From the NCBI GenBank assembly GCA_031269405.1, contig JAISZE010000039.1, forward strand, positions 1-5,798: 5,798 nt of DNA, given 5' to 3'. The notes beneath the pieces are model-generated. The model did not search any database, was not told the DNA's origin, and saw only the letters and a program-made list of their open reading frames with translations. The translations under genes and the position numbers were made by a program. Positions 1 to 4,693 of the stretch are shown piece after piece. The stretch is from Treponema sp. (GTDB lineage Bacteria; Spirochaetota; Spirochaetia; Treponematales; Breznakiellaceae). Position 1 is the first letter of the stretch, and the number at the start of each line of letters is the position of its first letter.

Positions 1-1
1 C

Positions 2-319
2 ATAAACTATCTTGATTACTTAAATACACCCATGACATTTTCATATCCCATGAATAATGACTATATTGATAAAAATTTTAGTTTGCCAACTACGCTTAAT
101 ATGCATCCGGAGATGCATAAAATTCTAGTGCCAACATTGATATTATGGGGTAGGCATGACGGCATTTTACCTGTTGAAATGGCTCAAACCGCCTTTAACA
201 GTTTTGGCACTACTGCTAAAAAATTATATATATTTGAAAATTCCGCGCATACCCCGCATATTGAAGAACAAGATAGTTTTGTTAAGGAAGTAAGAGAATT
301 TATTGAAAAATATAAATAA
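2..319 (+). CDS. Alpha/beta hydrolase, C-terminal part (5' end outside window)
   Basis: The reading frame is open from base 2 to the TAA at 317-319, so this is the last 105 residues of a longer protein. The first in-window ATG is at 32, but the frame is already open before it, so that ATG is probably internal. The fragment shows the two C-terminal catalytic landmarks of the alpha/beta hydrolase fold. A strand ending in VPTLILWGRHD carries the likely acid Asp at bases 158-160. The segment ENSAHTPHIEE carries the likely catalytic His at 248-250 and is followed by a final helix, FVKEVREFI. The nucleophile Ser and oxyanion residues would lie upstream. The style resembles proline iminopeptidase (S33) or haloperoxidase-like members, but substrate cannot be inferred. 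GC content is about 32% by hand count, far below every other gene here, with A/T-ending codons, which suggests recent transfer. No clear strong terminator follows. Confidence 0.85.
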   Translation: MNYLDYLNTPMTFSYPMNNDYIDKNFSLPTTLNMHPEMHKILVPTLILWGRHDGILPVEMAQTAFNSFGTTAKKLYIFENSAHTPHIEEQDSFVKEVREFIEKYK

Positions 320-374
320 GACACGGTTCAGCCATACATCAAGGATTTTCACCACCAGATTACCGCCCTGCTCC

Positions 375-406
375 CAGGCGCGGGAAAACCCTACCTAGCA
401 AGCCTG
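375..406. other. Weak inverted repeat, possible hairpin
   Basis: CAGGC at 375-379 is complementary to GCCTG at 402-406. Nested inside is GGG-AAAA-CCC at 382-391. A short T-rich run (TTCTTTT, 410-416) follows on the plus strand. It could act as a weak terminator for the hydrolase gene or as a regulatory structure overlapping the -35 region of the iorA promoter. The stems are only 5 and 3 base pairs, so chance is a fair explanation. Confidence 0.2.
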
Positions 407-415
407 TGGTTCTTT

Positions 416-424
416 TGTTATACT
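416..424 (+). promoter_or_regulatory. Extended -10 promoter for the iorA operon
   Basis: The bases TGTTATACT read as an extended -10 element: TG, one spacer base, then TATACT (419-424), one mismatch from TATAAT. No good -35 hexamer lies 16-18 bases upstream, which is common for extended -10 promoters. Standard spacing puts the transcription start at about 431-432, on or one base before the iorA ATG at 432. The bases between this element and the ATG are pyrimidine-rich and contain no Shine-Dalgarno sequence, so the message may be leaderless. It is also the only promoter-like site seen ahead of the three coupled genes. Confidence 0.45.
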
Positions 425-431
425 CTCCTCT

Positions 432-2153
432 ATGAACGTAAGCAGCACAGATACCCAGGGGGGAGTCGCCCTTCTGGGAGATGAGGCGGCGGCCCTGGGG
501 GCGATACACTCAGGGCTGAGCGCCGCGTACGGATATCCCGGTACGCCGTCAACGGAAATTCTTGAGGATCTTATCGAAAAAAGCGCCAAAGGCGGCTTTA
601 CGGCCCATTGGTGTTCAAATGAAAAGACCGCCATGGAAGCGGCCCTGGGGGTTTCCTTCGCGGGACGGAGAGCCATGGTTACCATGAAGCATGTGGGCCT
701 CAATGTAGCGGCGGATCCTTTTATCAACGGAGCCCTGCTGGACATCAACGGGGGTCTCGTTATCGCCGCGGCTGACGACCCCGGGATGCATAGTTCCCAG
801 AATGAACAAGATTCCCGGTTCTACGCGGCTTTTGCGGGAGTTCCCTGCCTAGAGCCCAGGAGCCAACAGGAAGCCTATGACATGACCAGGGAAGCTTTTG
901 AGCTTTCAGAAAAATACCATCTGCCTGTGCTTTTACGTCTTGTGACCCGTCTTGCCCATGCGCGGGGAGCGGTGCTTCCCGGTCCCGCAAGAGTGCCGAA
1001 CCAGGTTTCAAAAATTAAGGACAGATCCAGGTGGATACTCCTGCCTGCCTACGCCAGGCGGAATTACCTTTCTCTCCTGGAAAAACAAAATGATCTGGAG
1101 GCGTGGTCTGAGTCCCAGGGGCTTAACAAACTGGAACTGGAAAACCGGGATATCAGGTTCGCGGTGATTACCTCAGGTTTAGGGGGCAACTATTACGAAG
1201 AAAACCTGGAAGATCTAGCAGCCTCCAGAGGCGGGACAACTCCGGCCAGGCTTCATATCGGCTCCTATCCCCTGCCTGCGGATCTTATCCATAAGATCTG
1301 TGAAAAAGCAGAAAGGGTCCTGGTAATCGAAGAAGGCCAGCCTTTTATCGAAGAACGGCTCAGGGGTATTCTGCCCTGTAATCTCAGAATAAACGGGAAA
1401 CTGGACGGGACAGTGGTCAGAACCGGTGAATTGGATCCCGACAATGTACGGCAGAGCCTAGGCCTGGCCCCAAGGCCGAGCGTGCTGGATGTTATACCCA
1501 AAAAGCGCGGGGTTTCAGGAGGAAATTCCCTGGCGGATTTTTGTTCAGGTACTATTCAAAGGCCCCCGCAGCTCTGCCAGGGCTGCCCCCATGGCGACAG
1601 CTTCGAGGCTATCAAAAAAGCCGCGGCCCAACTGGACAGCGCGCCGGATCATCCTACAGTGGCTATCAATTCCGATATTGGCTGTTACACCCTTGGCGCT
1701 TCACCGCCTTATTCGATCCCTGAAAGCGTGGTTTGCATGGGCGCTTCCATCGGTATGGCCCGCGGCGCCGCCGAAGCGGGGATAAGATACGCCGCTGCGG
1801 TAATAGGGGATTCAACGTTTCTCCATTCCGGAATACCTGCCCTTGTGGACGCCGTAAGCGCCCGGGCCCCTGTAACGGTGATAATTCTGGATAACACCAT
1901 CGTAGCCATGACAGGCTGCCAGGAAACCATCCTGCCTTCGGCGCGGCTCAGGGACCTTATCCTGGGAACAGGCGTCAAAAACGAACATCTTTTGGAACTG
2001 GAAGCCAAAAAGCAATTCCTGGACGAGAACGCCGAAAAGCTAAAAAAAGAACTGGAGTACCGGGGTCCTTCGGTAGTGATCTTCAAACGTGAATGCCTTG
2101 AGGCCTTCAGGAAGAGGCAGAAGGCCCTGAAGCAGGCGGGAGGAATACAATGA
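432..2153 (+). CDS. iorA: Indolepyruvate:ferredoxin oxidoreductase, alpha subunit, without ferredoxin domain
   Basis: 573 residues. The enzyme oxidatively decarboxylates aryl pyruvates (indolepyruvate, phenylpyruvate) to arylacetyl-CoA with TPP, passing electrons to ferredoxin; the reverse reaction is possible. It is cytoplasmic and works with IorB. Residues about 15-190 are the pyrimidine-binding domain: YGYPGTPSTEI (33-43), the likely TPP-activating Glu64 in NEKTAMEAALG, and DDPGMHSSQNEQDSR (115-129). A transketolase-C-like middle domain follows (about 240-345, VIEEGQPF at 298-305). The TPP/Mg domain starts at LCQGCPHGDS (381-390), then DIGCYTLG (415-422), GDSTFLHSGIPA (459-470) and Asn488 (GDS...N motif). 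The family's C-terminal CxxCxxCxxxCP ferredoxin repeats are absent: the protein ends about 20 residues after GPSVVIF. Cys382, Cys385, Cys418 and Cys554 could bind the proximal [4Fe-4S] cluster. ATG432 is the only usable start after the in-frame stop at 396-398, but it has no Shine-Dalgarno sequence. The stop overlaps iorB (ATGA). Confidence 0.96.
   Translation: MNVSSTDTQGGVALLGDEAAALGAIHSGLSAAYGYPGTPSTEILEDLIEKSAKGGFTAHWCSNEKTAMEAALGVSFAGRRAMVTMKHVGLNVAADPFINGALLDINGGLVIAAADDPGMHSSQNEQDSRFYAAFAGVPCLEPRSQQEAYDMTREAFELSEKYHLPVLLRLVTRLAHARGAVLPGPARVPNQVSKIKDRSRWILLPAYARRNYLSLLEKQNDLEAWSESQGLNKLELENRDIRFAVITSGLGGNYYEENLEDLAASRGGTTPARLHIGSYPLPADLIHKICEKAERVLVIEEGQPFIEERLRGILPCNLRINGKLDGTVVRTGELDPDNVRQSLGLAPRPSVLDVIPKKRGVSGGNSLADFCSGTIQRPPQLCQGCPHGDSFEAIKKAAAQLDSAPDHPTVAINSDIGCYTLGASPPYSIPESVVCMGASIGMARGAAEAGIRYAAAVIGDSTFLHSGIPALVDAVSARAPVTVIILDNTIVAMTGCQETILPSARLRDLILGTGVKNEHLLELEAKKQFLDENAEKLKKELEYRGPSVVIFKRECLEAFRKRQKALKQAGGIQ
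2138..2144 (+). promoter_or_regulatory. Ribosome binding site of iorB
   Basis: GGGAGGA inside the last codons of iorA sits 5 bases before the ATG at 2150. It is the clearest Shine-Dalgarno site on the plus strand and fixes the iorB start. It contrasts with the missing site ahead of iorA. Confidence 0.8.
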
Positions 2154-2731
2154 AAACCGACATCATTTTTGCCGGAGTAGGCGGCCAGGGGGTACTTTCC
2201 ATGGCGGCCATCATCGCCCAGGCGGCGGTAAAGGCAGGGTTCGCGGTGCGCCAGTCAGAGGTCCATGGCATGGCCCAGCGCGGCGGCGCGGTACTGGCAC
2301 ACCTGCGAATATCAGATAAACCTATAGCTTCGGATCTGGTTCCCAGAGGCGCGGCGGATCTCATCATCTCTATGGAACCTCTGGAAAGCCTCCGTTACGC
2401 GGCGTGGCTCAGCCCGGAAGGCGCCCTGGTCACTGCTTCGGAACCTTTCGTCAATATCCCTAATTACCCCGAGCTTTCGGCGGTGCTTAACGCCATAGGA
2501 ACTTTCCCGCTGTCCCGTATCGTGGAAGCCTCTTCGCTCGCCAAAGAAGCGGGCCTCCCCCGGGCGGTGAACATGGTCATAGTAGGGGCAGCCAGTCCCT
2601 TCCTGCCCCTTAAAGCCGAAGTTCTGGAAGACACTATCGCCGCTATGTTCACCGGCAAGGACCCTGCGGTAACAGAGGCAAACAGAAAAGCCTTCGTTTT
2701 GGGAAGGAACGCCGCAGGCAGGGTTAATTGA
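2150..2731 (+). CDS. iorB: Indolepyruvate:ferredoxin oxidoreductase, beta subunit
   Basis: 193 residues, a normal full length for IorB. It is the small partner of IorA and corresponds to the gamma domain of pyruvate:ferredoxin oxidoreductases (POR catalytic domain), which completes the active site and CoA-binding region. It has no cofactor-binding cysteine clusters. Diagnostic segments are the N-terminal strand and glycine loop DIIFAGVGGQGVLSMA (4-19), the family signature RQSEVHGMAQRGGAV (34-48), then HLRIS, and the late segment NMVIVGAAS (141-149). The start is ATG2150, supported by GGGAGGA 5 bases upstream. It shares the four-base ATGA overlap with the end of iorA, so the two subunits are translationally coupled, as expected for a stoichiometric complex. 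The TGA stop at 2729-2731 shares its last base with the paaK ATG. Confidence 0.96.
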   Translation: MKTDIIFAGVGGQGVLSMAAIIAQAAVKAGFAVRQSEVHGMAQRGGAVLAHLRISDKPIASDLVPRGAADLIISMEPLESLRYAAWLSPEGALVTASEPFVNIPNYPELSAVLNAIGTFPLSRIVEASSLAKEAGLPRAVNMVIVGAASPFLPLKAEVLEDTIAAMFTGKDPAVTEANRKAFVLGRNAAGRVN

Positions 2732-4044
2732 TGGAATACCAATACTGGAACCCTGAAATCGAAAAAATGAAGCGCCCTGAGCTTGAGGCCCTGCAGCTTG
2801 AAAAATTTAAAACCGCCGTAGGCTGGGCGCTGCGGACGCCGTTTTACAAAGAGCGCCTGCGCAAAGCGGGCATTACAAGCAGCGGGGATATTAAAACCCT
2901 GGCCGATTTAAGGCGTATCCCTTATACCACAAAGAACGATCTCCGGGAGGCTTTCCCCTATGGTTTCCTGAGTATAAACCGGGACGATGTGGTGCGCCTT
3001 CACGCTTCCAGCGGTACCACCGGGACGCCGACAACCATTTACTTTAGCCGGGAAGATATTAAACGGTGGGCCGGCTACGTGGCCCGGTGCATCTACGGGA
3101 CAGGCTGTAATAAAACCGACGTATTCCAGAACATGATCACCTACGGCCTTTTCACAGGGGGGCTGGGTTTTCATTCAGGCGGTGAAGAGGTGGGCATGAT
3201 GGTAATCCCTTCAGGTTCAGGGAACACCACCAGGCAGTTCAAGTTCATGCAGGACTTTGGCACCACTGTAGTCCATGCCACTCCTAGCTTCCTCCTTCAT
3301 GTGGAGTCCATTATGCGTGCCGAAGGGGTCAGCCGGGACAGCATCCGCCTGCGGAAAGCCTTTGCCGGAGCCGAGCCCTACTCGGAAGACACCAGGAAAC
3401 GCATTGAGGAACTCCTCAAAATCGATGTGTACAATTCCTACGGCCTCTCTGAGATGAACGGCCCCGGGGTGGCCTTCGAATGCCAGCTCAAAAACGGCCT
3501 CCACCTCTGGGAAGACGGCTACATCGGCGAGATCATCGATCCCGAAACCCTTGAGCCCTTAAAGGACGGCGAAACCGGGGAGCTGGTTCTCACATGCCTT
3601 TGCAGGGAAGCTACCCCAATACTGCGCTACCGCACACGGGACCTTTCGAGCTTCTACACCGAACCCTGCGCATGCGGCAGGACCCACCGCCGCCTCAGGC
3701 GCATCACGGGTCGCACTGACGACATGCTCATCATCAACGGGGTGAATGTCTTCCCCAGCCAGATCGAGGAAGTGATTATGGCCATGAAGGAAGTGGGCAA
3801 CAACTACCTCATCGTCCTAGACAAGGAAGGCGTCCTGGACCGCCTGGTGATCAAGGTGGAAGCAGGTCCCAGTATCTTCACGGACGACGCCCGGCAGATG
3901 AACGCCTTAAAAGAAAAGATCCGAAAAACACTTCAGGCATCTATCACTATCAACCCCAGGGTGGAACTCCACGAATCAGGCAGCCTTCCGGTATCTGAGG
4001 GGAAAGCCAAAAGGGTTCAGGATAACAGGCCTAAGGATCGGTAA
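2731..4044 (+). CDS. paaK: Phenylacetate-CoA ligase family, AMP-forming
   Basis: 437 residues, the usual length of the PaaK family in the ANL adenylating superfamily. It activates an arylacetate with ATP to an acyl-AMP and then transfers it to CoA. The ATP-binding loop is HASSGTTGTPT (91-101). The A5-like motif is NSYGLSEMNGPG (235-246). The Asp304 region RYRTRD precedes the hinge and C-terminal lid, with GRTDDMLIINGVNVFP (327-342) typical of PaaK. The likely catalytic Lys is K425 or K427 in SEGKAKRV. Cys251, His258, Cys313 and Cys315 (EPCACG) could form a metal site; this is conjecture. I prefer ATG2731, which overlaps the iorB stop as TGATG, over the TTG at 2728; AGGG at 2720-2723 is a weak ribosome site 7 bases away. 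Next to iorAB, the substrate is probably phenylacetate, indoleacetate or hydroxyphenylacetate. No other paa catabolic genes are in view, which argues against aerobic phenylacetate breakdown. The 3' end overlaps the opposing gene by 14 bases. Confidence 0.93.
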   Translation: MEYQYWNPEIEKMKRPELEALQLEKFKTAVGWALRTPFYKERLRKAGITSSGDIKTLADLRRIPYTTKNDLREAFPYGFLSINRDDVVRLHASSGTTGTPTTIYFSREDIKRWAGYVARCIYGTGCNKTDVFQNMITYGLFTGGLGFHSGGEEVGMMVIPSGSGNTTRQFKFMQDFGTTVVHATPSFLLHVESIMRAEGVSRDSIRLRKAFAGAEPYSEDTRKRIEELLKIDVYNSYGLSEMNGPGVAFECQLKNGLHLWEDGYIGEIIDPETLEPLKDGETGELVLTCLCREATPILRYRTRDLSSFYTEPCACGRTHRRLRRITGRTDDMLIINGVNVFPSQIEEVIMAMKEVGNNYLIVLDKEGVLDRLVIKVEAGPSIFTDDARQMNALKEKIRKTLQASITINPRVELHESGSLPVSEGKAKRVQDNRPKDR

Positions 4045-4693
4045 TAAAATCATCGTAACTGACATCCGGGAACGCGGACAGCGCATCGTTGTCATGCAGC
4101 ATGCCGATCATTGCCGTGCCGGCGGCGGGCAAGGAGGAGGGCTGTTCCGCGGAGCAGAAAACTGCTTCTGTAAGCCATCCGGCCACGGCGGTTCCAATGC
4201 TGAGGTCGGTTTGGGCGGCTGAGGCATCGAGCATCAGGTCATAGTCGTGGGATCTGACATATTCATCCAGGGTATCCATAAGGCGGTGAAAGCCCATCAT
4301 ATATCCTTCCTGGCCGGAAAAAGAAATTTTTTTGGCTTCCGCCATACGCTGAACCCATTCATATTTTATATGATCCCACAGATTCCCCCGAAACGCCGGT
4401 GAATGGGAATAGCAAAAATAATCGCAGATGTAATGGCAGACAACCCCCATGAAGTACGCGAAGAGCTCGGAACAAGGATCAAAGCGGCCTTCGTAGAGCC
4501 GGAAAATAGCTTTCCTGACAGGAACGATGGAACAATCGTATTCATGCCTGCGGAATATGAATGAACAATAAAGATCCGGCGCAAGGTTGCCCAGAATAAA
4601 GGGCAAACGCTTGAGGCGCATATCTTTCCGCTGCATCTGGATATAAATTGTTTCTGCCATTTTGTAATGGTTCAGCAATTTCAACTCTTTCAT
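4031..4693 (-). CDS. Zinc-dependent phospholipase C-like protein, probably cytoplasmic
   Basis: 220 residues, matching the zinc-dependent phospholipase C family (PF00882 type) by motif. The order is His9, LGNLAPD with Asp40, RRH with His50, MGVVCHYICDYFCYSH with His87, Asp91 and His97, then WDHIKYE with His108 and Glu112. Spacing H-x3-D-x5-H and H-x3-E equals that of B. cereus PLC (His118/Asp122/His128 and His142/Glu146), so a three-zinc site is likely intact. The ninth ligand, the mature N-terminal Trp1, has no counterpart. The N-terminus (MKELKLLNHYKMAE) has no signal peptide, so secretion is unlikely, unlike the toxin-type enzymes. ATG4693 overlaps the upstream radical SAM stop as ATGA; AAGGAG lies directly against this ATG, so initiation may be by coupling. 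A TTG at 4684-4682 would sit at normal spacing. Substrate is unknown: phospholipid or another phosphoester is plausible. The stop is TAG at 4031-4033. Confidence 0.82.
   Translation of the reverse strand: MKELKLLNHYKMAETIYIQMQRKDMRLKRLPFILGNLAPDLYCSFIFRRHEYDCSIVPVRKAIFRLYEGRFDPCSELFAYFMGVVCHYICDYFCYSHSPAFRGNLWDHIKYEWVQRMAEAKKISFSGQEGYMMGFHRLMDTLDEYVRSHDYDLMLDASAAQTDLSIGTAVAGWLTEAVFCSAEQPSSLPAAGTAMIGMLHDNDALSAFPDVSYDDFITDP

Larger units (their letters stand above)
320..431. other. Intergenic region at a base-composition boundary
   Basis: This 112-base gap separates the AT-rich hydrolase gene from the GC-rich iorA operon. Composition already matches the right-hand genes within a few tens of bases of the hydrolase stop, so a junction probably lies near 320-340. 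It contains a small hairpin (375-406) and a promoter-like element (416-424). Both strands have short open stretches through the gap, but none has a supportable start or a recognisable family, so I call no gene here. No direct repeats or insertion sequence ends are visible at the boundary. Confidence 0.6.

Noticed and set aside
317..400. Minus-strand open stretch through the intergenic gap into the hydrolase gene
   Set aside because: It opens right after a stop with no start codon or ribosome site, crosses the composition boundary, and matches no family I recognise.
395..748. Minus-strand open frame over the iorA start region
   Set aside because: It is antisense to strongly recognised iorA coding sequence and its translation has no recognisable family motif; long antisense frames are expected in GC-rich coding DNA.
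1489..1785. Plus-strand open frame inside iorA
   Set aside because: It lies entirely within the conserved TPP domain of iorA in another frame, and its low-complexity Pro/Ala/Arg-rich product resembles no family.
1709..2086. Minus-strand open frame of 125 codons
   Set aside because: Antisense shadow of the iorA C-terminal half, rich in Ser/Arg/Ala with no ribosome site or domain.
2100..2160. IorA truncation caused by a frameshift
   Set aside because: No CxxCxxC remnant appears in any frame after the stop, and iorB begins immediately with a good ribosome site, so the short C-terminus looks genuine.
2728..2733. TTG at 2728 as the paaK start
   Set aside because: The ATG one codon later overlaps the iorB stop as TGATG, a common coupling arrangement, and sits at a better distance from AGGG at 2720-2723.
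3217..3504. Minus-strand open frame within paaK
   Set aside because: Antisense to the conserved core of PaaK and without a supporting start signal.
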